A DNA stretch of 64,000 nt. Origin: Heterostelium multicystogenum (Eukaryota > Evosea > Eumycetozoa > Acytosteliales > Acytosteliaceae). Positions within the stretch are counted from its first letter, which is position 1, and each line of letters starts with the position of its first letter. Positions 33,901 to 45,348 of this stretch are shown in pieces. Location of the stretch: assembly GCA_003667245.1 (NCBI GenBank), contig RCNN01000001.1:124001-188000 (forward strand). Direction: 5' to 3'. The notes below the pieces were generated by a model. It had not been told where the DNA came from. It worked only from the letters and a program-made list of their open reading frames with translations, and did not search any database. The translations under genes and the position numbers were made by a program.

Positions 33901-36900
33901 GTGAAGATGGAAGTGGCGTTAATTGATAGCAGTAGTAGCGATCATATTAAAGTCAAGTTGATGATAGGTGGAGTGGAAAGAAAAGTGATAGTCGATACGG
34001 GAGCGAAGAAATCCTTTATTAATAATAAATGGATTAGAAGTAGTGATAAGATAGAAACAAGAAGGAATTTAATAGTTAAATTGCCGTTCGAAGAAGGAAA
34101 TATTAGTAAGATAGTTAATAAGGCATTGTATACGAAGATAGAGTTAGGAAGTCAAATAGAAGTAGAGTTAAATGTGATAGATTTAGACGAAGAAATAGAA
34201 ATAATATTCGGTACGGATATTTTAGAGGAATTGAAATTAGAAATGGAATTGGATGGAAAGAAATGGAAAGTTAAGATGTTAAGTGAAGAAGTCGAAGTAG
34301 TTGATAGAACAATGGATGGGAAGGAAGAAATAGAAGAAATTAGTAATACAGAAGAAGAGATAGTATCCGAAGTAATGGATTTAATTGAAAAGGAAGATTT
34401 AGAAACGTTAGAGAAAGTAATAATAGAGAAATTCAGAGATGTTATCGTGGAGAAAGCTCCAGATTTTAGCGTAATTAAGAGAGATAATGATATTAGTCAT
34501 AGAATAGTTTTGAAAGAAGGAGTAGTAATTAAGAGTCAATATCCATTCAAGAAGTCGTTTAAGGAAGAATTAGATATTCAAAAGAAAGTAGATGAATTAT
34601 TAGAATTAGGCGTGGTAGAGAAAATAGCGGAAGATGTAGAAGATATTGTAGAATCACCAATTTTTGCGGTGTATAAAAACGGAGAGTTTGATAGATTAGT
34701 AAATCAATTTAAGAAATTGAATGAAGGAACAGTAGATTTAGAGTATAAGATACCGATAATAGAAGACGTGTTGAATAGATTAAGTGGGAAAAGAATTTTT
34801 TCACTAGGTGATGTGATTAAAGGATATTTCCATGTAGAGTTAGAAGAGAGTTCGAGGAGGTTGACAGCCTTTAGAACGAAGAAAGGATTGTATTGGTATA
34901 AGAGGATGGCGATGGGATTAAGTGGAGCACCAGCTAGATTTGCCGAGTTTATGGAATCGAATTTTGGAGATATTGTCGATAATTATTTCGATGATCTCAT
35001 AGCAGCAGATGATACTGTTTTGGAGAATGTTGGAAGAGTGATTAAGATGTTAATCAGGTGCAGAGAAAGAAAGATCTTTATTAGTAAGAAGAAAGTGAAG
35101 TTGTTTAGAAGAGAAATACAGATACTGGGTAGAACAATCAAATTCAATACAGTTAATAGTAGTAACTATAAGACAGAGTTGTTGGATCAAATGTCATATC
35201 CAACTAATCCGAAGGAAGTGCAGAAAACGCTAGGATTTTTTAATTATTTTAGAAAATTCATAGACAAATACCCAGAGAAGACGAGACATTTGGAAGAATT
35301 GCGTAAACATAAGAGAGAATTTGAAATTAGTGATGAAGCCAAGAAGGAATTTTATCAGTTAATCGGAGAATTGAAACAAACCGTAGATTTGTATTTACCA
35401 GACCCGTTGAAGGAGTACTATATTTACACGGACGCGAGTGATATTGGCATTAGTGCAATTATCAAGCAGAAGGATAAAGATGGAGTAGAGAGACCGGTGT
35501 TGTTTTATGGAAGAAGGTTGAAGAATACTGAACAGACGAAATCAATAGGATTTAGAGAGTTGTTGGCGATAAAGGAGTGTTTGAAGAAGAACATGAAGAT
35601 ACTTTTGGGTAGTAAATTAAAGATCTTTACGGATCATTATAATTTGCTATACTTGAAGGATCAAGTGACTTTAACGAAAGATCAATTGAAAGCACTTGAA
35701 GTGTTATCACAATTCAATTACGAAATTAAGCATATTGACGGTGTAAAGAATGTAGGAGCGGATGTATTGTCGAGGTTGAACACTTATAGGATACCTATAG
35801 AGTGGGATTATTTGATGGAAGTTAAGGAAAGTTATAAAGGAAATAGTGACGTAGAGTTAGTGAAAGCGAGACATAAAGATACGTGGAGAGAACGTGAAGG
35901 TCTATTGTTTATCATAGACAAGGAAGGAAAAGAAAGATTAGTGTTGGTAGATGAAAAACATATCAAAGAGATAATTAGAGAGGCACACAGTACGCCATAT
36001 TGTGGGCACGGAGATAGTTTAAGAACGTATACGAGAATTAAGGAGAATTTCTATTGTAGGAAATTGTACGAGAAGGTGAAAGAGTTTTGTGATTATTGTG
36101 TAGAATGTCAACAAAATAGAATAGAAGTAAAGAAGAAAGCAAATATTCAGCCATTAGAGATAGCGGAAGGAGTCGGAATAGATATAAGTTTGGATTTTCT
36201 AGATTTACCAGAGAGTCTAAATGGTTATAATTATGTGTTAGTTGTCGTAGATAGATTCAGTAAATATACAACAATTATACCAACGAAGAAACAAATAACA
36301 GCGATAGAGACAGCTAAACTAGTTCATGAAAATGTGTTTACATCATTTGGATTACCGTTATCGATAGTCAGTGATAGAGACCCCCGTTTTACGAGTGAAG
36401 TGTGGCAAGAATTATTCCGAAGAGTTGGATCGAAGTTGAGAATGTCTGTACCCAGACATCCCCAAAGTGATGGTCAGACCGAGAGACTGAATAGAAGTAT
36501 CAGAACGATGTTGAGAAAATTAGCCTTGGAGAAGAAGGAGAATTGGGACGAGGAGATCAAGAATATTCAATTTGCGATTAACTCAACCTATAATGCAACA
36601 ATTAAGAGATCCCCGTTTGAAGTAGTGTTAGGTTATGTACCGACATCACCTATAAATTTGTTTGCAAAACGAATTAGTGGAGAAGAAAGAGATGTGGTGA
36701 GAGAGATAGTTCGAGATTGTTTGTTAGACAAACAACTACAAATGTTAGAAGGAGAAGAGTTAGTGGAGAAGATTGATATCGTGAAAGGAGATTGGGTGTT
36801 AGTCAAGGATGAATTTATCAACTTGGATGTAGATAAAGAATCAATTATGAAGTCAGTTAGAAACAGAAACAGAGGTCCATTTAAAGTAATAAGAGTATTC

Positions 36901-37332
36901 AATAATGGATTAAACCTAGAATTGGAGTTGGATGGTTTCACTAGGAGACATGCAATTTTCAATGTTACCCAAGTAATGAAATTCAAAGTTAATGAAGACA
37001 ATAACGAATTGGTTGCCGAGCCTGGTCCGAAGTTGGTCAATGGAGAAGAAGAGTATGTGGTTGAAAAGATAATGGGTGTTCGCAAGTTTGGAAAGAGCAC
37101 ACAATACTTAATCAAATGGTTAGGTTACCCAGAAGATCAGTCATCATGGCAATTCGAGAAATACATTCATGCTAAGGAACTGATAGACATATTCAAGAAA
37201 GAACAAGAACAGGAACAAGACAACCAGAAACCTAAGAAGACAGTCAAAACTCAAAGGAAGACCTATAACCCGAAAAGAAGACCTACTCTTAAAAAAGGGC
37301 AAAGTGTAAAACACGAAGTTCAAAAATCATAA
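33901..37332 (+). CDS. Pol polyprotein of Skipper-like element with chromodomain
   Basis: 1143 residues, with no internal break. Approximate order: protease VIVDTGAKKSF (residue 30), reverse transcriptase with YFDDLIAADD (360; YFDD in place of the usual YxDD of gypsy elements, still two Asp), RNase H YTDASDIGISAII (507), integrase HHCC finger (695-735), catalytic GIDISLDFLD (760), SDRDPRF (824) and DGQTERLN (858), and C-terminal chromodomain with EYVVEKIMGVRKF and YLIKWLGYPEDQSSWQ (1050-1095). All catalytic acids are present. It overlaps the start of the 3' LTR by 28 bp. Confidence 0.95.
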   Translation: MKMEVALIDSSSSDHIKVKLMIGGVERKVIVDTGAKKSFINNKWIRSSDKIETRRNLIVKLPFEEGNISKIVNKALYTKIELGSQIEVELNVIDLDEEIEIIFGTDILEELKLEMELDGKKWKVKMLSEEVEVVDRTMDGKEEIEEISNTEEEIVSEVMDLIEKEDLETLEKVIIEKFRDVIVEKAPDFSVIKRDNDISHRIVLKEGVVIKSQYPFKKSFKEELDIQKKVDELLELGVVEKIAEDVEDIVESPIFAVYKNGEFDRLVNQFKKLNEGTVDLEYKIPIIEDVLNRLSGKRIFSLGDVIKGYFHVELEESSRRLTAFRTKKGLYWYKRMAMGLSGAPARFAEFMESNFGDIVDNYFDDLIAADDTVLENVGRVIKMLIRCRERKIFISKKKVKLFRREIQILGRTIKFNTVNSSNYKTELLDQMSYPTNPKEVQKTLGFFNYFRKFIDKYPEKTRHLEELRKHKREFEISDEAKKEFYQLIGELKQTVDLYLPDPLKEYYIYTDASDIGISAIIKQKDKDGVERPVLFYGRRLKNTEQTKSIGFRELLAIKECLKKNMKILLGSKLKIFTDHYNLLYLKDQVTLTKDQLKALEVLSQFNYEIKHIDGVKNVGADVLSRLNTYRIPIEWDYLMEVKESYKGNSDVELVKARHKDTWREREGLLFIIDKEGKERLVLVDEKHIKEIIREAHSTPYCGHGDSLRTYTRIKENFYCRKLYEKVKEFCDYCVECQQNRIEVKKKANIQPLEIAEGVGIDISLDFLDLPESLNGYNYVLVVVDRFSKYTTIIPTKKQITAIETAKLVHENVFTSFGLPLSIVSDRDPRFTSEVWQELFRRVGSKLRMSVPRHPQSDGQTERLNRSIRTMLRKLALEKKENWDEEIKNIQFAINSTYNATIKRSPFEVVLGYVPTSPINLFAKRISGEERDVVREIVRDCLLDKQLQMLEGEELVEKIDIVKGDWVLVKDEFINLDVDKESIMKSVRNRNRGPFKVIRVFNNGLNLELELDGFTRRHAIFNVTQVMKFKVNEDNNELVAEPGPKLVNGEEEYVVEKIMGVRKFGKSTQYLIKWLGYPEDQSSWQFEKYIHAKELIDIFKKEQEQEQDNQKPKKTVKTQRKTYNPKRRPTLKKGQSVKHEVQKS

Positions 37333-37474
37333 AAATAAGAAATTTATAGTATAAAAACCGAAAATAATCAAATAAACAAATCATTCCAATTAATAACCCT
37401 AATTCCTCTATAGTTATAATTAATTATTGTTAATAGATCCTATATATATACGTTTTATGTGTTACTCTTTTAAA
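37305..37474 (+). repeat. 3' LTR of Skipper-like element
   Basis: Preceded by the purine-rich AAAAAAGGGCAAAG, the likely polypurine tract. Confidence 0.9.
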
Positions 37475-37690
37475 ACCTATCCAACCTCCAAGGGGAGGTA
37501 GGCACAGACGACAGACCGGAAGGGATCTGGTAAAAAGCATAGAGTGGTCGGACAGCGCCGTAGGAATGACAGAGAAGGAGTTGTTAATAAAACAGGACTT
37601 AATGTAAAACCTGTCAAGTGTCTTAGAGACCCCACTGTGCGACCACGTGCTCGGACTATCCGGCATCTACCTTACAAAAAGTTTCCAAGT
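37475..37690 (-). mobile_element. TRE-like LINE fragment, endonuclease end
   Basis: Minus-strand frame with WSHSGVSKTLDRFYIKS and ALSDHSMLF, the end of an apurinic endonuclease-type domain of L1 elements (the S/T-x-SRLDR-x-Y and SDH motifs, the last with the catalytic His). Its 5' side faces tRNA-Phe, about 35-45 bp downstream of the tRNA 3' end. Markedly GC-richer than the surroundings. Confidence 0.7.
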
Positions 37691-37698
37691 TGAAAATT

Positions 37699-37706
37699 CG
37701 CATGCG
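37699..37706 (-). promoter_or_regulatory. tRNA-downstream GC motif (CGCATGCG) of tRNA-Phe copy 2
   Basis: Perfect palindrome 18 nt past the tRNA 3' end, between the tRNA and the TRE-like fragment. Confidence 0.55.
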
Positions 37707-37724
37707 GGTTTATTTATAAAAAAT

Positions 37725-37797
37725 GCCATCTGTCGGGATCGAACCAACGACCTTAAGATCTTCAGTCTTACGCTACTACCAGCTGAGCTAAGACGGC
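37725..37797 (-). tRNA. tRNA-Phe (GAA), copy 2
   Basis: The acceptor GCCGTCT/AGATGGC, anticodon loop CTGAAGA and B box GGTTCGATCCC form a complete 73-nt cloverleaf. A T6 terminator follows the 3' end. Confidence 0.95.
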
Positions 37798-38371
37798 GAT
37801 GAGTTGAAAAAGAAAAATTTTACAACCCTCATTCTGATATATATGGTAACCTTTCATTTGAAGTGATTAAAGTATCCATCAATTCCAATTTTTCGATTAA
37901 ATATAACAACAATTTTGGTAAAAATTAAATTGTTTTTTCAATTTAAAAAAAGGTACCAAAGTGAATTTTTGTATGGTGGATTTTTGCACTATTATCTTTT
38001 TCATCACTCATGATTCCGACAAGAAATTGGACTCCCCACAATACTTTTGTATATAAACTCACACAAGTATAAGGCCGATTTGTTGACTTCAAAACTAACA
38101 TAGAAACTAAAACAGATTTAATAATACAAACAATCCAGCACCCCAATAGATCTTGTATTATAGATTCAATTAATTAATAGAATCAAGGTAACAGGCAAAT
38201 CTTATAGTATTTTATCTAATTGATTGTCTATAAGTTTAACTATTTCTTATGAGTCTAAATGACAAATTGATTTTAATGAACCATTAAAATTTACATTTAT
38301 TTTAGATTGGTACAATTGAATATGATTCTTCCAAATGGTCCATTGCACCCATAATGAAAGTTGTGTTTAGA
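37798..38371. other. Intergenic region upstream of tRNA-Phe
   Basis: AT-rich, with weak open frames only; no mobile element is recognised on this side of the tRNA. Confidence 0.45.
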
Positions 38372-38640
38372 TTAAGGTTTTCCAGAGCAATCATTGACTT
38401 CTTTTGGATACTGAAAGATTGTTATACCATCACCAATTGAACATTAGTAAAGCTCGTTATCTATGCAAACTCCACTTTTGTAGTAATGAAAAGCTAAATG
38501 AGTACCAGTGCAATTATATGCTGACCAAAGAGATTCTACAATATAAACACCAGTTTGATCTTCCATTTCCTCGTTCTTGGCCAACTCATTCACCCAAAAA
38601 TGGTCTTCTGAAGAGAATTAACATACCAAAACGACAAGTC
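38372..38640 (-). pseudogene. Fragment of a Cys-containing secreted-type protein
   Basis: The minus frame encodes SSEDHFWVNELAKNEEMEDQ, then WSAYNCTGTHLAFHYYKSG and VCIDNELY, an in-frame TAA, then CSIGDGITIFQYPKEVNDCS and a stop. The even Cys spacing looks like an extracellular domain. No signal peptide or start is clear and the internal stop suggests a pseudogene. Confidence 0.35.
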
Positions 38641-39683
38641 CTAATAGAAAATATTATATTAATAAATTTATTATTCATTATTATTTTTATTCATTAGAAA
38701 AATTAACAACAATGATAATGTATTGTTATAATATTTTAAAATACAAACTCTAGAAGTGATATTTAAGAAGACATATATAGATTTAAAACAAATAATATTA
38801 TACTACCTTTTATTGAATCTAAAAATCGAAATAATATTGTTTTGGCTTTTATGTTTTTTTGGATATTTAAACAATAATCACAATTGTTATTGTATATTGT
38901 CTGACCGACTATCTAGTGATCTCAGAGGAAAATAATCTCTATAGAAGATAATGTAACACTTTGCAAATATTATTTGAAGAACTATCATTTTTAAATATAT
39001 TAAATTATAACTAATGTTAATAAGATATTATTTATGATTAATATAAAGGAGGATTAATAATACCAAATTTAATTGTGACTTTTATCAAAAATTAAAAAAA
39101 ATGATCATTTTTTTAATGTTTTTCACAGTGTAAAAAATGTAAACTTTACACAATTATCTTTTAAAGCAACCAATAGATCTATAATTAAGAACACAAATCT
39201 TCTCAAATTTTGCAATCTATATAAGTCTTAAAAGACATTAAATAGTAACATCAGATTGTCCCGATTCTGGAATTAGCCCAAACCCAATAAAATTTCACAA
39301 CATGTCAAATTTCATGAACCATTCCATATGCAATGCTTGCGAGTACACAAAACTATTTACAAAACATGACTTCAAAAAGTTTTTTTTTGAAAAATCAAAT
39401 AAGGCTTGATACCAAGCCCCAAAATATATCAGCAAACTACCCAACTCAAGCCATTGATTGATTTATTCACAGGTTGATCGTTCAAAAACCAACAGCCAAA
39501 TACCATCAATTTTATCTCGACATCTTTAATGGGCCCATTCCTGGTCCGAACTGGGTACTCCCTCTTTACTAAATTTAATTATTTATTAATAATGTGTGAT
39601 TGTCGAATTGACATTAAACTCGAGTTGATTTCAAACTGCTTTCTTTGCAATTGTTTATATTTTATATGTTCTTCTCTTCTACT
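38641..39683. other. Gene-poor AT-rich region
   Basis: About 1 kb of A/T-rich DNA. TGCTTGCG occurs at 39334 without a neighbouring tRNA. No gene supported. Confidence 0.45.
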
Positions 39684-41199
39684 ATGAAAGTAATTCTATC
39701 TGTATTATTATTAATTTGTATTACCATTTTTGATGCTTCGGCACAACAGACTCACACCTCGTGTCAGTACTCACACACCTTGCCCGATGATTCCATTCTC
39801 TTGCCACATTCAAGTGGATACTCGATGATTCACGATTTCTTTGGTAACAAAGCCTCAAACGGATTTTTCAACCCATTGAATCAATCTATGAGAAACCAGA
39901 CACTACTTGTGACAACAATGTAGATGGTAGCTCCTATTGGGTGCCAGCTCTTAAAATTGGAAACTATCAATACCGTCCAACCATGATGAAAATCTACTAT
40001 CAAGGTCACAACAACAGTTTCTATCCATCAACTATTATGCCCAAGGGTCTTCAATTGATTGCCAGTACCCCAAAAAATACCAAGCCTGATATTAATGTGT
40101 GGTATCTTTGCGCTGGTAAAGGAGCCTCATTGACTCCAGAACTGAATTGTCCATCGAATTCATCCACTGATCCAACCGTTACTCAGTACAACTTCAATAT
40201 TATTTTCCCCAACTGTTGGGACGGTGTCAACATTCGTCCAAACTTTACTTACAGAAATGCTGTTCACGACTCTAGAGATGAAGAGGGTAAATGTCCACCC
40301 GATTACCCAGTCCGTATTCCACAACTCAATATGCAGCTTGCCTATTTTATTCGTGAGAGCAATTGGACCAATGCTGCACTCTCATTGAACCCAACCTTCA
40401 ACCCTGATGGATCAAGAACCTTCCCTTGGGCCAACCTCTTCTCTGCCCATGCCGACTTTTTCAATGGATGGGATGAAACCAGTATGAAATTCATGGTTGA
40501 AGAATGTCTCAACAAAGGTATCACTTGCTCCAATGACGTTCCACGTATCTACACCAACTTGAAGAAATCCTATCAAATGATTGGAAACCAAAAGTCGACC
40601 ACTGCCAAAATGTTGACTCTCGATGCCAACAACATTCCATACTTGAAGATTGAAATTCCACAGGAGGCCAAGACTAAGAGATGGACATACGTAACACTTG
40701 ATATCTATGGTGCCAACAACGATCCAAAGGCACCAGCCAACTTCTTCTATGGTTACCAAGTCACCCCAGAGATGTTTGACAGTGACTCTCCCATCTGTCC
40801 AAACAGATCAAGCGTTGCAGGCATCTACATCAACGGTGAAGTTGACTATCATTCTTTCAACATCACTCAGCTCGTCATGCAAAGCATTGCCAACAACATA
40901 TTCGAAATCAACTTGTGCTTCAGAGGAAATGCACCATGGTCCTATTCATTCCAATCCACTCTCGGTGACAAGCCACCAAAGCTTTTCTCAAAGACCCAGG
41001 TACCGCGGTCAACTACAATCCCCAAGAAGGAGTTCTCTACGTTCCACCATCGGACCCACCCATTTCCACCACCGAATCCACCAGCACCACCGGTAGTGGA
41101 GATTTGAACTCAGCCACCACCAGCCACCACCTTTCATCCACCATCCTCCTCCTATTGTTATTAACAATCACCACCACCATGTTATTTTCGATGTATTAA
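39684..41199 (+). CDS. DUF1996 secreted protein, probably GPI-anchored
   Basis: Signal peptide MKVILSVLLLICITIFDASA, then the DUF1996 core: HSSGYSMIHDFFGN, TTCDNNVDGSSYWVPALKIG, FPNCWDGVNI, a CPPDYPVRIPQL block, and FSAHADFFNGWDETSM with CLNKGITC. These are the conserved Trp/His/Cys positions of this fungal and protist extracellular family, often attached to cell walls. Frame shifts lie near 39895 and 40990. Past the second shift the protein continues with a Ser/Thr-rich spacer and a hydrophobic tail (STILLLLLLTITTTMLFSMY) like a GPI-anchor signal, ending at 41199. The start at 39684 is preferred to an upstream Met because it begins the signal peptide. Confidence 0.85.
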
Positions 41200-41619
41200 T
41201 TAACTAAATAGAATAATCATAATAATAAATCCTCAATTCATTTTTTCATTTTTTAGGTTTTTAACTAAATCAATCAAAAATATAAATCACCAAAAAATCT
41301 GTGTGCTGTATAATAATAAATTAAAAAAATAAAGGCTATATGTGTGTTGATCAATTTTTAATATGATGATTTAATTTGCAAAATTTTTTTTTCTTTTTTC
41401 TTCGAATGAAAAAATTTGAAAAAATCCTACACTTTCAATTTGTATATATTAATAGTTCTCTCACAGTCTAAACAACTACATTTATAGATACATAGATAGA
41501 TAGATAGATACATACACTATATTATTTGATCAATTAACTAACACACCAAAAACCATTATACTGTATACACCAATCAGTCGATCGACTAGCTAGCTTTGTT
41601 TGGTTAACTAACAATAACA
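41200..41619. other. Intergenic region
   Basis: AT-rich with a GATA tetranucleotide run (41485-41510) in the likely promoter of the STAT gene. Confidence 0.45.
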
Positions 41620-43969
41620 ATGGATGGCCAACAACATTTGAATGATCAAAACAATACTAGTGCTTCTTCGACTGTAAACAATAGTCATAATAGCTCGCAA
41701 CCACAGGATAAAGAATGGATGTCAACTTCGTCCGATGTGATGATGAACTCTTTGTTTGGTACAATCTGGCTTGCAACAACCACAGGTATCGAGTTTGGGT
41801 CTGTCAGGAAATACATTCCCATCGTCATTGACCAAACAAGATACTGTGTTGAACTCATTCTTTAATCAAGAGGTCGATCAGTGGACCGCAAATACATCTA
41901 GCCAATCAAACTTCTTTTTCCAAAAACTCATTGTCAAATGCTGGACAGCAACAGAGCTTCGGATCACTATTACAGTCGATACATCCAGGTGTTACTACCT
42001 CTCCCTCAGTCCTTTCAACTTCTTCAGTTTCTAACAACCCCTACACCAACGTAAACTATAGTCATTCGACAATGCCGCAACAGCAGTTTCAGTATAGCAA
42101 CTCATCTCCGATGAACACAGCAAATGATGATGATGAAATTGTAGCTACACCTCCTACACCTACGATTGTGATCATGATAGCGTAAATCATCAGGCTGTTC
42201 ACAACACTGGCTCACCAAGCACCGCTTGTTTATCAGCCTAGCTTTGGTAGAAGTGCATCAGCCTTGAATGATCCGCTCACCAATCTCTTACAGCAGGATC
42301 TTCACCCTACACCCAATGGTGAACCCAATGAATACGAACCACCCACCAAATTGGCACGTACAGGCACACTACAGCTTCAAGGAATTCCAGTTTCAAACTC
42401 CTCCAACCTATTCAGATCCCTACGAGGAGCAGATCAGCAAGGTAGCAAACTTGAATGTTCATCTCAGCTTTCTTCGTTCACAAAACAGAGAAATTGGAGG
42501 ACGACGTCGAAAAGATGAGACAATCTTCATCACAAAACTTGTCACAGTCTTCATTCTTGGGAGGACTCAACAAATATGCAGGAACCAACACTGAGAAGAT
42601 ATCACAAGAGTTTTACAACAACCTAATTACACGTTATCACGAGAGAAACGAGCGATTCTTAAAAGCAAAGGAACAGCAGGTCAATGTCATTACCACACAC
42701 GATATTGCATTGGCAAATGAACTACACAGCGTTTATACAACAATGAAGAAAGAGATTGACGAAGAAAAAGCTGAACTCCAAAAATCTACTCTCAAAAACA
42801 ATTTTGCAACCACCCGATCTTCACCAGATTAGAAAGACCATTGAAGGTCTCCAATCTCACTATCGCATCGTCGATGTTTATACAATGAACTACAGTACAT
42901 TCTAAACAAGAAAAAGCCAGAGAGTTGCTGTGCAATCATCTTGCTGCAACAGCCACCAGCACAGGTCATTTTTAGGGGTGGAAAAGGTATTGCCGATCCC
43001 TACAACATCGAGTTGGTCCACTGGTGTCATGATGCCTGACTCAATATCGACGGTTGTTGCACAGATCGACAAGAGCGAATCAGCAACGAAAAAAGAAAAA
43101 ATCAGCAGCTACACCTTCACTGGAGAACAATGAGTGCTCTCTCGACAAGCTCAAGGCTACTTTTACCAACTTGAAAGTCAATATATCCACACGTATGAAC
43201 CCTTTCTCATCTCAAATTTACAGCAACTGTCAAGGACAAGGGTGTCAAAACAAGTAAGAGTATTGAATCCGTTCAGACCAACCCTATTGTGGTCATTACA
43301 AACGAATCACAATGGTCAGAGGCAGCAGGCAAACTTTTGATCGGTGAAATCTTTGAGGATCGTAACGAAGTGCCATGGGAACTTTTTTGCAAACATCTTA
43401 CACAGTCACGTCTTCACAACAACAGGACAGATTCCAAATGAACCAAGAGAAAGCTTCATACATGGGAATGGGACTACATACAACAAAATCATTTTGGTAA
43501 ATATCAATCAAGAATAGAATAGGACTACACTCAGAGTTCAACTAACACCCTTGTTATATATTTAGGATCAAAAACAACATTGACTAAAACAGAATGCAAA
43601 GAGTTCTGGACAAAGTTTGGACCAATTCTTCAGACCATCCATTTCAAGAGACATATTTCATCGTTGTGGTTCGAAGGCTTGATATGTGGATTGATTTCAA
43701 AAAAATGAATGTAATAGTAGTTTATACCCAGCGGAGGAGGTTCGTTTTTAATCAGATTCAGTGATAGTGTACCAGGATCATTTGCTGTAGCTTATGTAAC
43801 AAACGATCCGAATGAGCGTGTCAAACACTATCTAGTCAAACCCGAAGAGATCGGTCCAAACAAAACACTGCCTGACTTTTTACGTGAGCGATATCAATTC
43901 AAAACCCTGTACAAACTGGATCCACCCAACAAACTAATGAAACCAATATCCAAAGATGAAGCATTTTAA
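41620..43969 (+). CDS. STAT-family transcription factor (frame-shifted)
   Basis: The N-terminus is Asn/Ser/Gln-rich. The coiled-coil domain lies around 42600-42830 (EEFYNNLITRYHERN-like, YTTMKKEIDEEKAELQKS). A STAT DNA-binding core follows (SCCAIILLQQP, NPIVVITNESQWSEAAGKLL, EVPWELF). An intron lies near 43496-43564. The SH2 domain is near the C-terminus, with LIRFSDSVPGSFAVAYV carrying the phosphotyrosine-binding Arg, and the end is PISKDEAF. STATs dimerise through SH2-phosphotyrosine contacts and enter the nucleus; Dictyostelium has several controlling development. At least six one-base shifts are needed. About 740 residues. Which paralogue (a-d) I cannot tell. Confidence 0.85.
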
Positions 43970-45348
43970 AGATTTTTTACTCGAAACGTATCACCAAGGT
44001 TGGTAATCCTGGTTATGTTTCTGGTCTTTAAAATGAATAATAATAATTATAATCAACAACTAAATTCATCAATAACACTTCATTTTATTTCATATTAAAA
44101 GCAATCAAACAAAACCAAATAAATACAATGAAATGATAAATAATAAACCTAAATCAAGTACAATTGTTGATAATACAAATAACATACATGCAATAAACTA
44201 ACTAAACAAATAATAATTAATAAATAAAATTAAGTTGTAAGTTTACACTAAAATTTAATTAATATTACAATACCATATTAATTTAAATTTTGATATTGAT
44301 GTTGTAGGTGTGTTTGGAACAATACAAAATACAAAGTTTGGATGATTTTATTATATGTTTTTTATTATTTTTATAATAAAAGTGTAATATTATTGTATTT
44401 GGTGGTATATTTACTCTGGTGTGGTGTGTGATGGTTGACATTGATATTACCATCAGTAGACAGGAATTGATTAGATAGTTTAGTTTACAATAATACAAAA
44501 ATACCATGGTATCAATGATTCTTTCTTGTTTGTAATATTTATTATCATCATCATTAATCAAAATACAATAATAATTCTGCAACAACTACGCATACATATT
44601 AATCTGACTTTTTCATGATGTTGTTATGAAGATAAGAGATTAAATCTGAATAAATCATTATCATTATAACTACATTAATAATAATAATATTATTATTTTA
44701 CAACTATAAAACTAAAATAATTAAACCTAATAGTCAACTCATTATACGTTTTTTCATTTAAAGGTTGGAAGAGTTGTCAGATTTGCTTTGTTTGATTTCG
44801 AAATTAAAAATATTTGAAAAATCAAAAAAAAAAAGACATCATCTTCTTCCTCATTTTTAAATTAACAGCAGCTAACTTACTCCTTGTCGATTGTCATAAA
44901 AATAAATATTATTACTAATAATAATAAAATAGGCTCGGCTTCAAAAACAGCAGTCCATATAAAACTATCTAATATCTTAGTAGATTTATTAATAATAGGA
45001 TCATTATTTATTGTTCAACCCAATAATACAATAAATAAATAAATATAAATAACTAAATAACTAGTTTCAACCAATCAATCAATCAAACTCAAACTCAAAA
45101 TCAATCATTCAAAGTAATAATATGTTTGTAACAACGTTCTTGTTCATAAATCTTTATTTTACACAAACATAAAAGCAAACATTAAAACGATATAAATAGA
45201 TAGACTGACAGATATATAGATAGATAGTATAATATAGTATAGAGAATTACTACATTTACATTACCAATAATAATTATTGCAATAATTATCTATTTTTAAT
45301 TTAATTTTATTTATACAACCCAACATTATATAATATATATTTTGAAAA
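43970..45348. other. Long AT-rich intergenic region
   Basis: About 1.4 kb between STAT and the transporter. It contains A/T runs, ATAATAAT repeats and GATA repeats near 45200-45230. The minus ORF at 44283-44585 has biased composition and is not supported. Confidence 0.5.

Larger units (their letters stand above)
32598..37474 (+). mobile_element. Chromovirus-type Ty3/gypsy retrotransposon, Skipper-like, intact
   Basis: Two 170-bp LTRs (32598-32767, 37305-37474; TGTAAAACACGAAG...CTTTTAAA) appear identical, and ACCTAT flanks both ends as a 6-bp target duplication (32592-32597, 37475-37480). gag and pol are each uninterrupted, and pol ends with a chromodomain. It inserted into a TRE-like endonuclease fragment that lies just downstream of tRNA-Phe copy 2. 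Skipper elements of Dictyostelium carry chromodomains, and Skipper-2 is known near tRNA 3' sides. Confidence 0.93.

Noticed and set aside
36633..37115. Minus ORF of 160 codons across the Skipper-like pol end
   Set aside because: Antisense shadow of the integrase C-terminus and chromodomain.
44283..44585. Minus ORF of 100 codons
   Set aside because: Extreme Asn/Ile/Tyr/Lys composition, no motif and no promoter context; typical of AT-rich noise.
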